A DNA stretch of 64,000 nt from CAVRGQ01 sp963720785. Its GTDB lineage: Bacteria > Actinomycetota > Acidimicrobiia > IMCC26256 > DASPTH01. The stretch is from NCBI GenBank assembly GCA_963720785.1, contig CAVRGQ010000005.1:496001-560000 (forward strand), in the 5' to 3' direction. Positions 1 through 9,044 of the stretch are shown here, piece by piece. The position numbers and the translations under genes are program-made. How positions within the stretch are numbered: position 1 is the first letter of the stretch; each line of letters starts with the position of its first letter. The notes beneath the pieces are model-generated. The model had not been told where the DNA came from, did no database searches, and was given only the letters and a program-made list of their open reading frames with translations.

Positions 1-482
1 GTCATCCCGCGCACCGCCCACTTGGTCGCCGCGTAGGCGAAGCACGCCGAGCCGCCGCGCAGCCCTCCCACCGAGGCGATGTTCACGATGGAACCCGAGC
101 CCTGCGCGGTCATCGGGCCCGCGGCGGCCCTCATGCCCAGGAACACGCCGGTCTGGTTCACCGCGACGACCCGGTTCCAGTCCTCGAGCGTGGTCTCGGT
201 CATGTGCGCCCAGTGCAGGATGCCGGCGTTGTTCACGAGCACGTCGAGACGGCCGCGGTCGGCGACGACCCGTTCGACGATCGCCGCCCACTGCGCCTCG
301 TCGGTGACGTCGTGCTCGAGGAAGGTGGCGCCGAGGTTCGCGGCGGTCTTCGCGCCCTCGTCGGTGAGCACGTCGGTGATGACGACGTGCGCGCCCTCGG
401 CGGTGAACAGCTCCGCCTCCGCGGCACCCTGTCCGCGCGCACCACCGGTGACCAGTGCGACCTTGCCGTCGAGCTTGCCCAT
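1..482 (-). CDS. Short-chain dehydrogenase/reductase (SDR), 3' part beyond window
   Basis: Classical SDR, an NAD(P)-dependent oxidoreductase of the cytosol. About 160 residues are visible from the ATG at 480-482; the C-terminus lies outside the window. The cofactor motif TGGARGQG is at residues 12-19, NNAG at 84-87, the catalytic Ser at about 137 and YAATK at 150-154, so all catalytic elements are present. Asp37 after the second strand suggests NAD(H) preference. The substrate cannot be read from sequence. The start is fixed by the MGKLDGKVALVTGG opening usual for the family. A 14-bp tandem repeat lies immediately upstream. Confidence 0.9.
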   Translation of the reverse strand, partial: MGKLDGKVALVTGGARGQGAAEAELFTAEGAHVVITDVLTDEGAKTAANLGATFLEHDVTDEAQWAAIVERVVADRGRLDVLVNNAGILHWAHMTETTLEDWNRVVAVNQTGVFLGMRAAAGPMTAQGSGSIVNIASVGGLRGGSACFAYAATKWAVRGM

Positions 483-511
483 GAGTTCCCCCTCGTCAGG
501 TGCGGAGCTGC

Positions 512-553
512 GCCGCTCCGAGCATGCCGCTCCGAGCATGCCGCTCCGAGCAT
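512..553. repeat. 14-bp unit repeated three times in tandem
   Basis: Three perfect head-to-tail copies of GCCGCTCCGAGCAT occupy 512-525, 526-539 and 540-553. They fill the gap between the SDR start (482) and the stop of the next minus-strand gene (564), so they sit in the SDR leader. The length is variable in principle, as in other short tandem repeats. No function is evident. Confidence 0.85.
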
Positions 554-563
554 GATGGCGCGT

Positions 564-998
564 TCAGCCCGCGGATGCGTAGCCCTCGTCGCCACGGACG
601 TCGGCGACGAGGTGCACGACCGGCAGCCCGGTCACCCGCCCGATGCGCTCCTGCAGGTCGTCGGCCACCCATTGCGACTCCGCGGGCAGCGTCGACAGCA
701 CGATCTCGTCGAAGCGCGCCCGGCGCAACACGTGCAGCACCGCGCGCAACGGGCTCGGGTCGCCGACCTCACCACCCACGCTCGCACCCTCGGCCTCGAA
801 GCGCGCGAGCGCGCCGGCGAGCCGGCGCCGGGCCAGCCCGCGGGCATCCACGCCGGTCATCGTCTCGCCCTGTTGGTGCACGGTGGCGGGGACCACGACG
901 TAGAACCAGCACGGTCCGGTTGCCCGTTGCTCGTGCACCCACCCGAGGAGGTGGTGCCCGGCCAGCGTCTGGTTCGCGACCACGAGATAGCGGCGCAC
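564..998 (-). CDS. Conserved hypothetical protein, UspA-like fold suspected
   Basis: A 144-residue soluble protein starting at GTG 998 (MRRYLVVANQTLAGHHLL). The opening strand RRYLVVANQT, a middle helix rich in Arg and Ala, and a late strand FDEIVLSTLP resemble universal-stress or nucleotide-binding alpha/beta domains common in actinomycetes. The glycine-rich ATP loop of true UspA proteins is not clear. No enzymatic motif was recognised. It is divergent from the HAD gene at 1091, with 92 bp between the starts that must hold both promoters. Confidence 0.6.
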   Translation of the reverse strand: MRRYLVVANQTLAGHHLLGWVHEQRATGPCWFYVVVPATVHQQGETMTGVDARGLARRRLAGALARFEAEGASVGGEVGDPSPLRAVLHVLRRARFDEIVLSTLPAESQWVADDLQERIGRVTGLPVVHLVADVRGDEGYASAG

Positions 999-1090
999 GA
1001 TCGTCGCCTCCTGTCCGGCGTGTGGCGACCATAGACCGGTGCCATCGATCCGGCCAGTGGCACTTCGTCCGGTCGAATAGGTTGCCGCGC

Positions 1091-1825
1091 ATGGCCGATC
1101 GGACTCCTCCCGTGGCGGTGCTGCTCGACGCCGGAGGCGTCTTCGTGCTCCCCGACCACGAGCGCATCCTCGGCGCCTTCGCGCGCTCCGAGGTGGCGGT
1201 GGACCCGGCGCGACTCGACGATGCGCACTACGCGGGCGCGGCGCGCTTCACCACACTGCTCGACGCGGAAGCCGACTGGAACGCGTGTTGGAACGAGTAC
1301 CTCGTGGGCTACGCGGAGTTCCTCGACGTCGCGGCCGACGCGGCGGAAGAGTTGCACCGCCACCTCGACAGCGAGTTCGCCGACACCGAGCTGTGGCGGC
1401 GCGTGGCCCCCGGCGCGCTCGACGGGTTGCGCGCCCTCGCCGACACGGGAGTGCGGCTCGGGATGGTGTCGAACGCCGACGGGCTCATGGCCCAGCGCAT
1501 GCGCGAGCTGGAGATCCTCCAGGTGGGGCCGGGCCTCGGCGTCGAGGTCGAGTGCGTGATCGACTCCGGCGACGTGGGCGTGATGAAGCCCGATCCGCGC
1601 ATCTTCCGCATCGCCCTCGACGCGATGGGCATCGAGGGCACCGCCGTGGACGACGGGCGGGTCTGGTACGTCGGCGACATGCCCGGCATCGACGTCGTCG
1701 GGGCGCGACGTGCCGGGCTGCGGCCGTTCCTCGTCGACCCGCTCGGCCTGCACCACGATGCCGACCACGACCGCATCGGCTCGCTCGCGGAGCTCGCGGT
1801 GCTGGCCGCCGACCGGACCGGCTGA
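1091..1825 (+). CDS. HAD-superfamily hydrolase
   Basis: A 244-residue cytosolic haloacid-dehalogenase-like hydrolase, probably a phosphatase of unknown substrate. Motif I reads LLDAGGVF with the nucleophile Asp at residue 13; the usual second Asp (DxD) is replaced by Gly, a variant found in many HAD-IA proteins annotated as DAGG. Motif II is MVSNADG, motif III the Lys of GVMKPDPRIF, and motif IV GDMPGIDVVGARRAG. An alpha-helical cap lies between motifs I and II. The ATG at 1091 was chosen because the long upstream open frame lacks family similarity. Confidence 0.85.
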   Translation: MADRTPPVAVLLDAGGVFVLPDHERILGAFARSEVAVDPARLDDAHYAGAARFTTLLDAEADWNACWNEYLVGYAEFLDVAADAAEELHRHLDSEFADTELWRRVAPGALDGLRALADTGVRLGMVSNADGLMAQRMRELEILQVGPGLGVEVECVIDSGDVGVMKPDPRIFRIALDAMGIEGTAVDDGRVWYVGDMPGIDVVGARRAGLRPFLVDPLGLHHDADHDRIGSLAELAVLAADRTG

Positions 1826-1829
1826 GCGC

Positions 1830-2452
1830 TCAGGCTCCGAGCGACCCGAGGCCGCCGCGGCCGCCTGCCAGCTCGGAGAAGGCGCGGTCGACCAGCGCCT
1901 CGAGCGTCGGCGACCGGCGGTCGTCGAGCCAGGTGTCGAGCGCGGCGCGCAACGCCGCCACCGCGAGTCCGCTCAGGAGACGCAGCTCGAACCGCGACAG
2001 CGGCCGCTTGGCGGCGCGGGCCCGCCGGGCGAGCTCCTCGGTGACCGCCTCTTCCCAGCCCCGCTGGTGCTCCGCCTTGTAGGCGCGCATCTGCACGGAC
2101 TCCTGGAGGACACGCGCGACCGCAGCAGCAACACGTCGCGGTCGTCGCGGTAGGAACGGGCGAGATCGAGCATCGCCGCGTGGAGCGCGTCGAGCGGTCC
2201 GACCTCGGCGGGCTGTGCGGCGAGCGCCTCGATCAGCGCGTCGCAGCGCGCCTCGGAGTCGCCGAAGAGCACCGCTTCCTTCGAGGGGAAGTACCGGAAG
2301 AAGGTGCGGGGCGACACCTCGCATGCGTCGGCGATGTCCTCGATCGTGGTGCCGTCGAAGCCCTGCCGGGAGAAGAGGTCGAGGGCGGCCGCGAGCAACG
2401 CTTCCCTGGTCCGCGCCTTCTTGCGCTCTCGGAGCCCGACCGACACCGTCAC
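1830..2452 (-). CDS. TetR/AcrR-family repressor, frame broken near 2120
   Basis: A DNA-binding repressor. The N-terminal helix-turn-helix is clear (TREALLAAALDLFSRQGFD, then TIEDIADACEVSPRTFFRYF). After DRDVLLLRSRV the reading frame must shift by one base, near 2115-2125, to continue as LQESVQMRAYKAEHQRGW and the C-terminal ligand domain that ends at 1830. Both halves are typical of the family, so a sequencing indel is more likely than a dead gene. GTG 2452 is chosen as start; ATG-type starts extend to 2485. It is divergent from the efflux gene at 2539, its probable target. Confidence 0.75.
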
Positions 2453-2458
2453 GCCCAC

Positions 2459-2532
2459 ATTCTGACACATGTCGCCGTTCGGCACACGCTGCCTGATGTC
2501 GCATTGCGAAAGCTGACAGGGAGTGACAGAAT
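2459..2532. promoter_or_regulatory. Divergent control region with inverted half-sites
   Basis: Between the TetR gene and the efflux gene, ATTCTGACAC (2459-2468) faces GTGACAGAAT (2523-2532), an inverted repeat matching at 9 of 10 positions. Further TGACA elements occur at 2512 and 2524. This is a reasonable TetR operator and promoter zone, but the 54-bp spacing between arms means each may be a separate half of a weaker site. Confidence 0.45.
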
Positions 2533-2538
2533 ATCGCG

Positions 2539-4263
2539 ATGTCGGCCTCCCCCACGACGACCTCGACCCCGGCCACCGGCGGCCCCGCCGGCCCGAGCGG
2601 CTCCCCCGACGATCATCTGTACGAGAAGCGCTGGTGGACGCTCGGGATCCTCTGTCTCAGCCTGCTCATCGTCTTCACCGGCAACTCCACCCTCAACGTG
2701 GCGCTGCCCACGCTGTCGAAGGACCTCGGCGCAACCCAGTCGCAGCTGCAGTGGGTCGTCGCCGCGTACTCGCTCGTGTTCGCGGGCCTGCTGTTCACCG
2801 GTGGTGCGCTCGGTGACCGCTTCGGTCGCAAGGGCGCGCTGCAACTCGGGCTCGCCACCTATTTCGTCGGCGCGCTCCTCGCGTCGCAGGCCACCGACAC
2901 CACCCAGGTGATCATCTGCCGGTGCGTGATGGGTGCGGGCGCCGCGCTGATCATGCCGTCGACGTTGTCGATCCTCGTGAACGTGTTCCCGCCGCACGAA
3001 CGGGCGAAGGCGATCGCGATCTGGGCGGCGACCACCGGCTTCGCGGGTTCGCTCGGCCCGGTCATCAGCGGCTTCCTGCTCACCCACTTCTGGTTCGGCT
3101 CGGTGTTCCTCATCAACCTGCCGATCATCACGGTCGCGTTCATCGGCGGTTGGTTCCTCGTGCCCAAGTCGCGCGACCCGCACGAGGCCGCGCTCGATCC
3201 CGTCGGCGCGCTGCTGTCGATCGTCGGTATCTCGTCGCTCGTCTACGGGCTCATCGAGGCCCCCGACAAGGGGTGGGCCGCGCCGATCACGCTCGGTGCG
3301 TTCGCCGTCGCCGCGGTGGTACTGACCCTCTTCGTGCTGTGGGAGCGCCACACGTCGGAGCCGATGCTCGACATCAGCTTCTTCCGCAACCCGAGCTTCA
3401 GCGTCGGCAGCGGCGGCATGATGCTCACCTTCCTCGCCATGTACGGCGTGATGTTCCTCATGGCGCAGTACCTGCAGCTCGTGCTCGGGTTCTCGCCACT
3501 CGGCGCCGCGCTCCGCTTGCTCCCGATGGCGCCGCTCATGCTCATCTTCGCCCCGCTCACGCCGCGGTTCAGCGCGCGCTTCGGCGCGAACCGCGTGGTG
3601 GGCCTCGGCATGGGGCTCATCGCCGTCGGCTTCCTGCTGCTCGCCTTCACGCGCGTCGACTCGTCGATCGTCATCGTGTGGGCATCGCTCGTGCCCGCGA
3701 GCATCGGCATGGCGCTGTCGATGTCGCCGATGACCGCGGCGATCATGTCGGCCGTGCCACCTCGACGAGCGGGTGCCGGGTCGGCGATGAACGACGCGAC
3801 ACGCGAGCTCGGTGCCGCTCTGGGCGTCGCCGTGCTCGGCAGCGTCGCAGCGTCGGGCTACTCGTCGGCGCTGGCCGACGCGCTCCGCCGCGTGCCCGCA
3901 CCGCTGCGGGCCCAGGCGGGCGAGTCACTCGCCGGCGCGCTCGAGATCGCGGCCAAGCTCCCGGGGGCCGCGGGTACCGCGTTCGCGCACACCGCGCAAC
4001 AGGCCTTCGTCGACGGCATCCACACCGCGTCGTTCCTCGGCGGCACGCTCGCCCTCGTCGCCGCGTTCGTCACCGCCAAGTTCCTCCCCCGGCACATCGC
4101 GCCCCATGGCGCCCTCCACTCCCCCCACGAGGCGTTGGAGAACACCGCGGAGCTGGGGCTCGGCGGGGTGCTGCCCGTCTTCGAGGACGAGTCCTGGGCC
4201 GACGCCGACGCGGGATCGACGCCCGGGCCGGCACCCGACCGGGTGCCGGGCGCCACGCCCTAG
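2539..4263 (+). CDS. MFS drug efflux transporter, DHA2 (14-TM) type
   Basis: A 574-residue inner-membrane proton antiporter of the EmrB/QacA type, likely exporting toxic or hydrophobic compounds. The N-terminus carries a Pro/Ser/Thr-rich cytosolic tail to about residue 33, then the first helix with FTGNSTLNVALPTL. The conserved loop motif GDRFGRKGALQLG follows helix 2, and motif C-like GFAGSLGPVISGFLL lies in helix 5. About 14 hydrophobic segments are visible, ending in a hydrophilic Pro-rich tail. It is divergent from a TetR gene that probably represses it. Confidence 0.88.
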   Translation: MSASPTTTSTPATGGPAGPSGSPDDHLYEKRWWTLGILCLSLLIVFTGNSTLNVALPTLSKDLGATQSQLQWVVAAYSLVFAGLLFTGGALGDRFGRKGALQLGLATYFVGALLASQATDTTQVIICRCVMGAGAALIMPSTLSILVNVFPPHERAKAIAIWAATTGFAGSLGPVISGFLLTHFWFGSVFLINLPIITVAFIGGWFLVPKSRDPHEAALDPVGALLSIVGISSLVYGLIEAPDKGWAAPITLGAFAVAAVVLTLFVLWERHTSEPMLDISFFRNPSFSVGSGGMMLTFLAMYGVMFLMAQYLQLVLGFSPLGAALRLLPMAPLMLIFAPLTPRFSARFGANRVVGLGMGLIAVGFLLLAFTRVDSSIVIVWASLVPASIGMALSMSPMTAAIMSAVPPRRAGAGSAMNDATRELGAALGVAVLGSVAASGYSSALADALRRVPAPLRAQAGESLAGALEIAAKLPGAAGTAFAHTAQQAFVDGIHTASFLGGTLALVAAFVTAKFLPRHIAPHGALHSPHEALENTAELGLGGVLPVFEDESWADADAGSTPGPAPDRVPGATP

Positions 4264-4297
4264 GCGGTCTCCCCGGTCATTCGCTACGTTGGCGCCC

Positions 4298-4894
4298 GTG
4301 ATCGCCGTCGTCGCTGCGCTCAAGGGAGGGGTGGGCAAGACCACCACCTCCGTGTACCTCGCCGCCGCTGCCGGCGGGGGCAAGCGCCCCGTCACGCTCG
4401 TCGACGCCGACCCGCAGGCGAGCGCCGCCGACTGGCTCGAGGTCGCCGAGGACGAGCAGCTCGCCACCGTGAGCCTGGTCGAGGCCCCCACCGACCGCAT
4501 GCTCATCAAGACGCTCGAGAAGCTCGACGAGCGCGACACTGCGGTGGTCGACACCCCGCCGGGGCACGAGCGCCTGCTCGTGAAGGCCCTGGAACGGGCG
4601 GATTTCGTCGTGATCCCCACCCGCATCGGCGGCGTGGAGACCGGCCGGGTCGAGGCCGTCCTCGACCTGGTGCCGAAGAACCTCCCCGTGGGCCTGGTCA
4701 TCTGCTCGGCCCGCACCTACACCCGCGACTACCAGGACACCGTTGTGTACTGGGAGGAGGCGGGGGTCGAGGTGTGGGGCAGCATCCCCGAGCGCGTCGC
4801 CGTCGCGGCGGGCCCGGAGGGTTGGCTCGCCGCCGAGGCCCTCGAGGCCTACGGCGCGGTCTGGCGCAAGGGGAAGCGTGCCGCAACCCGCTGA
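4298..4894 (+). CDS. ParA/MinD-type P-loop ATPase, solitary
   Basis: A 198-residue ATPase starting at GTG 4298. It has the deviant Walker A KGGVGKTT at residues 9-16, switch-like DADPQASA, and a Walker B region AVVDTPPGHE. Proteins of this small class position cargo or regulate other proteins. No parB or obvious centromere repeats lie next to it, so a chromosome-segregation role is not supported. Its 3' end overlaps the next gene by 17 bp, suggesting co-translation with the HAD-like protein. Confidence 0.8.
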   Translation: MIAVVAALKGGVGKTTTSVYLAAAAGGGKRPVTLVDADPQASAADWLEVAEDEQLATVSLVEAPTDRMLIKTLEKLDERDTAVVDTPPGHERLLVKALERADFVVIPTRIGGVETGRVEAVLDLVPKNLPVGLVICSARTYTRDYQDTVVYWEEAGVEVWGSIPERVAVAAGPEGWLAAEALEAYGAVWRKGKRAATR

Positions 4895-5291
4895 GACCGG
4901 CGAGCCCCGCGAGAACCGCGAGCCCGTCATCCTGATCAGCTTCGACATCGACGGCACCATGGAGTTCGGCGACCCGCCCGGCCCGATCTCCGCGGCCGTC
5001 GCCCGTGAGCTCGTCGCGCGGGGCGTGATCGTGGGCGTCGGCTCCGACTGGCCCCGCTCCGCGCAGGCGCCGCTCTGGAACGGCCACGGCATCGAGCCCC
5101 GCTTCGTCGGCGGCAAGCACCACCTCCACGAGGTCAAGGCCGAGTTCCCCGCCGACCGCTACGTGCACGTGGGCGACACCGACGTCGACGAGCGCTATGC
5201 CCTTCTCGCGGGCTTCGAGTTCCTCCACGTCGACGACCTCGAGGCGCCCGTGGTGCCCGAGTCGATCCACGATCCCGCTTCGTGGAGCTGA
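4878..5291 (+). CDS. Small HAD-like phosphatase
   Basis: A 137-residue protein with HAD motif I FDIDGT (nucleophile Asp at about 23) and motif IV HVGDTDVDERYA. Motif III may be the Lys of the GGKHH segment. It is short for the superfamily and has almost no cap, fitting a C0-type phosphatase acting on a macromolecule or a large substrate. GTG 4878 gives overlap with the ParA-like gene upstream and is preferred over longer openings. Substrate unknown. Confidence 0.7.
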   Translation: MPQPAETGEPRENREPVILISFDIDGTMEFGDPPGPISAAVARELVARGVIVGVGSDWPRSAQAPLWNGHGIEPRFVGGKHHLHEVKAEFPADRYVHVGDTDVDERYALLAGFEFLHVDDLEAPVVPESIHDPASWS

Positions 5292-5330
5292 GCGCCGGCC
5301 GAGAACCGCGCCCGACCGTACGGCCCGGCG

Positions 5331-7710
5331 CTACAGATAGTCGCGGCGGATGAGATCGCGCGTCGCGAACCATCCGGGGACCGCGGGCAGGTAGTAGTAC
5401 GCGAGCTGGTTGGCGAGCACCGCGGCGACGGCGACCTCACGGGACACTCCGAACGACACGAGCACCGCGGACAACCCGACCGTGCCCACGGCGGTGCCGC
5501 CGCCCGGGATCGGCACGATCGACGCGATGGTCACCACGCCGATGTTCGCGGCGAGCAGTGACCAGAACGACGCGTGGCCACCGAACGCGGCCAGGCACGC
5601 CATGAGGCACCACGTCGCGATCAGCGAGGCGACGACGTTGCCGCCGATGAGCAACGCGAGTTGCCACGGCGAGCGGAACGCCTCCCACATCGTCGACAGG
5701 GCGCGCGACAACGGCGGGAACACCTTCGCACGCAGACGCGGCAGGAGACCGACGACCGCGCCGGTGACGACCACCACCGCGATCGCGAGCACGGTCGCGA
5801 GGAGCAGTCCGCTGGTGGGGATCAGCGAGAGATCCACGCGTGCGAGGCTCCACGAGGAGCGCGAGCGCGAAGAGCCCGAGCGCGGCGACGAGACCTCCGA
5901 ACGCGCTGAGCACCCCGCCCGCGGCGACGGCGGACGGCAGATCGACGCCGAGCTTCTGGAGGAAGCGCACCTGCATGCCCTGACCGCCGATGGCGGGCAC
6001 CGCGAGGTTGGAGAACGACATGCCGAGCTGCACCTCGGTCGTCTCCACCATCGGCAGCCGCACCCGCACCGTGCCCTGCAGCGCAACCGCATACGCCACG
6101 TTCGCGACCAGCGACAGCACGAGCGCGAGTGCGAAGTACGACCAGTCGGCCGCGCGGATCGTCGCCCACACCTCGCCGGGGTCACCGATGTCGGCGAGCA
6201 GGAACGCCACCGCCACGAGCGCGCCGACCGCCATCGCCGCGTTGGTGGCCGAGATGCGTCGGAGCTGTTGGAGCTCCGGCGGGTCGATGCCGACCGCGGC
6301 GGCACCGACGTGCCGGAGCCCGTCGAGATGCCCGACGAGGTCACGGTGGCTCGACGCGGACATCGCCCGGGTCGACTGCGACAACGCGGCCGGTTGGAGA
6401 CGCGGCAGCGCGCGGGCAACTGCATCGGGGCCGACCCCGTCGACGGCGGCCGCGACGGCGCGCTGCGGGCCGACGAGCGCGGCCGATGCGACCAGGAGTT
6501 GCGCGACGTCGTGTGCGGCGAGCTCGGGATCGGCGCTCTGTTGCGCGTCGTCGAACCCGGTGAACCACGCGTGCCCTCCGGCCACGATGACATGGTCGGG
6601 GTCGAGGTCGTCGTGCACGACGTGCGCCTCGTGCAGGCGCTGCACGCTCTGCCACAGATCGGCGAGGAACGCGTCGTCGGCCTCGTCCGCGGCAAGGTCG
6701 TGCAGGGGACGCCCGTCGACGGGGCGCGTGACGAGCACCGCGGCGCGTGGACCGCCGCTGCCCGCCGCGACGACGGGCGGCACCTGCACTCCGGCCTGCG
6801 CGGCGGCCAGCAACAGGTACGCCTCGTGTTCGACCTGGGCGACGCGACTCGTCGAGATGCGCGGCCCCGCGCCGCGGTAGAGCAAGGAGTTGCGCACGCG
6901 TTCGAGCCGCCGACCGCGTGCGTCGTCGCGACCGATCACCTTCACGCGGAGCGGCCCCGCCGTGTCGTGCGCGAGCACCAGCGTCGAGCTCGACGGCTGC
7001 TGCGGGGCGAGCCGGGCGCCTTGAGCGTCGACGCCGAGTTGCGCGAGCGCGTCGACCACTTGTGACAGCGTCGGACGGCGTCCCGGCGAGCCGAACGCGA
7101 GGTGCACGAGCGCGGCGACGCCCCACCCCAGGACGACGCCCCCGAACACGTCGACCGGAACGGTGGTGCCCAGGTACATCGCCGCCACCGCGACCCCCGC
7201 GGCCAGGAGGTAGCCGACCACCCGGGTCGGGCGCGTGACGTAGGGGGCCGCGACGGCGATGACCGCGACCGTCACCGCGAGGCGCACCGCCGGGAACGGC
7301 GGCACCCCACCGAAGCCTGCCGCGAGGCGAACACTGCGCCCGATCGACTCGTGGGCCCCGACGGCCTCGGCGACGGAACGCCCGATACCCCAGGCCAGCA
7401 CACCGGCCGCGAGCAGGTCACGGGCCAGGCGCCACCTCCGGCCGACGAGCGCGGCCACCACCACGAGGCCGACGGCCCACAGCGTCCCGAGCCGGTAGAG
7501 GGCCCGGAACAGCGGCTCGAGGTCCCCGGGCAACGTGTTGAACAGGTCGAAGAAGGCCCGCTCACTGGGGGTCACGTCGCCCACGTGCCGGGCCGCGAGG
7601 ATCAGCAGGACGACGGTGAGCACCACGCGGACAACGTCGCCGCGGCTGCGGCGGCGAGGGCTCTCTCCCGCAGGCCGGAAGAGCCGGGATCGCCAGGTGG
7701 ACCGCTGCAC
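5331..7710 (-). CDS. Three-domain membrane protein: PAP2-like, kinase-like, LPG-synthase-like; frame broken near 5840
   Basis: Reconstructed at about 793 residues from GTG 7710. Residues about 30-210 form a multi-helix PAP2-like membrane domain whose catalytic residues look degenerate (FPAVRLAV where PSGH is expected, YLGTTVPVD where the second His is expected). Residues about 230-430 resemble a kinase or phosphotransferase, with HDDLDPDHV at about 363 and GFDDA near 383 where DFD is usual. From about 490 to the end lies a lysylphosphatidylglycerol-synthase-type (UPF0104) flippase-like membrane domain, ending with PIPGGGTAVG and an Arg/Asp tail. One base must be shifted near 5840 to join the last 170 residues. 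Likely acts on envelope lipids or polyprenyl carriers; exact substrate unknown. Confidence 0.78.
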
Positions 7711-7846
7711 GACCCCACTCTTCCCGATCGATCGCGCCCGCCGGCGGCGCCGGCTGAGGGCCCGCTGAGAGAACTCCCTGCCGCGGTCTCTCGGGCCGAT
7801 GCCGACGCTAGCCTGCGGCGTTCCCACGCTCTCCGAAAGGCCTCCC

Positions 7847-8833
7847 GTGCGCCGATCCGGTGTGACCCTCGCTCTCAGCACGCTCCTCCTCGCCGGCGCC
7901 GCTCTCGCCGCGCCGATCGCCACCTCGGTCGCCGCGGCGCAGACCACCACCACGACCGCAGCGGCGAGCTCGAGCGTGCTCGACAAGGTCAAGATCACAA
8001 CCCCCTCCGGCGCGGGTACCACGGCGCCGGTACTGAAGTTCGCGAAGCCCCTCGCGGTCAAGAAGTCGATCCACAAGGTGATCACCGAGGGCACGGGCGA
8101 CCCGCTCGCCCAGGGCGCGGTCGTGACCGTCGACTACGTCGAGGTCGACGGTCGCACCGGCAAGACCGTGGGCACGTCGTACGGCGCCAAGCCGCAGACC
8201 GTGACCCTCGACGCCACGAAGAGCGTGCCGCCGCTCGTCGCCGGGCTCCTCGACGCGAAGATCGGCGGCCAGGTGCTCGTCGCCGTGGCGCCGAAGGACT
8301 ACGCGAAGAAGCTGCAGGGCGCGGTGAAGGGCGTGAAGGGCACCGACACGCTGCTGTTCCTCATGACACCGGTGTCGGTGCGCCACCCACTCGCCCGCGC
8401 CGCGGGCACCGCGGTCGAGCCGGTCGCCGGCCTGCCGACGGTCACGCTCGACGCGACGACCGGCAAGCCCACCATCGCCGTGCCCGCGGGCGTGGCCGCG
8501 CCCACCTCGCTCGTGGTGCAGCCGCTGATCACGGGCGACGGCCCGGTGGTGGAGTCCGGCCAGACCGTGCTCGTCCACTACACCGGCATCGTCTACGGCT
8601 CCGGCAAGCAGTTCGACTCGTCGTGGGACCGCGGCGAGCCCGCTGAGTTCGTGATCGGCCAGGGCAAGGTGATCACCGGCTGGGACAAGGGCCTCGTCGG
8701 CCAGACCGTCGGCTCCCAGGTCCTGCTCGTGATCCCGCCCGCCGAGGGCTACGGCACCAGCGGCAACAGCCAGGCCGGCATCAGCGGCACCGACACCCTG
8801 GTGTTCGTCGTCGACATCCTCGACGCGTACTAA
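7847..8833 (+). CDS. Secreted FKBP-type peptidyl-prolyl isomerase
   Basis: Accelerates proline isomerisation in exported proteins. GTG 7847 is favoured by a GAAAGG ribosome site seven bases upstream. A signal peptide follows (RRSG, then LALSTLLLAGAALAAP, cut near ATSVAAAQT), then a Thr-rich linker. The first domain, about residues 60-190, looks like a divergent FKBP copy; the second, about 225-328, is canonical with VLVHYTGIVYGSGKQFDSSW, FVIGQGKVITGWDKGL and IPPAEGYG. Two FKBP-like repeats in one secreted chain are common in actinomycetes. Confidence 0.88.
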   Translation: MRRSGVTLALSTLLLAGAALAAPIATSVAAAQTTTTTAAASSSVLDKVKITTPSGAGTTAPVLKFAKPLAVKKSIHKVITEGTGDPLAQGAVVTVDYVEVDGRTGKTVGTSYGAKPQTVTLDATKSVPPLVAGLLDAKIGGQVLVAVAPKDYAKKLQGAVKGVKGTDTLLFLMTPVSVRHPLARAAGTAVEPVAGLPTVTLDATTGKPTIAVPAGVAAPTSLVVQPLITGDGPVVESGQTVLVHYTGIVYGSGKQFDSSWDRGEPAEFVIGQGKVITGWDKGLVGQTVGSQVLLVIPPAEGYGTSGNSQAGISGTDTLVFVVDILDAY

Positions 8834-8974
8834 CCCGTCGCTCGCTATCGGGCGCTGGCGCGCCCTCACGCCGCTCGCGCCCTCACGCCGCTCGCTCCTC
8901 GCCTAGCCCGTCGCTCGCTATCGGGCGCTGGCGCGCCCTCACGCCGCTCGCTCCTCGCCTAGCCCGTCGCTCGC
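8834..8974. repeat. Imperfect tandem repeat after the FKBP gene
   Basis: Unit 1 (8834-8906, 73 bp) and unit 2 (8907-8962, 56 bp) begin CCCGTCGCTCGCTATCGGG and end CTCCTCGCCTAG; a 12-bp start of a third unit is at 8963-8974. Unit 1 carries an extra 17-bp internal duplication of CCCTCACGCCGCTCGCG type, which accounts for the length difference. The array begins directly after the FKBP stop codon and lies between convergent genes. Confidence 0.85.
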
Positions 8975-8985
8975 AACCACCGAAC

Positions 8986-9026
8986 TTGCGTCGTTCGCCG
9001 AGGCGATACGCGTACGAACGACGCAA
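8986..9026. terminator. Bidirectional hairpin between convergent genes
   Basis: TTGCGTCGTTCG (8986-8997) is a perfect inverted match to CGAACGACGCAA (9015-9026), with a 17-base loop. It lies between the FKBP gene (plus) and the SDR gene (minus), where a shared terminator is expected. No run of T follows on either strand, so termination by a classic intrinsic mechanism is not certain. Confidence 0.6.
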
Positions 9027-9044
9027 CCTCGTGTGGGAGCCGGG

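Noticed and set aside
4298..4894. Chromosome-partition parA
   Set aside because: No parB, parS-like repeats or origin genes in the neighbourhood.
7711..8094. N-terminal extension of the three-domain membrane protein
   Set aside because: It overlaps the FKBP signal-peptide region on the other strand and has no hydrophobic or family features.
8834..8974. CRISPR array
   Set aside because: Units are adjacent and coding-like in composition, with no spacers and no cas genes nearby.
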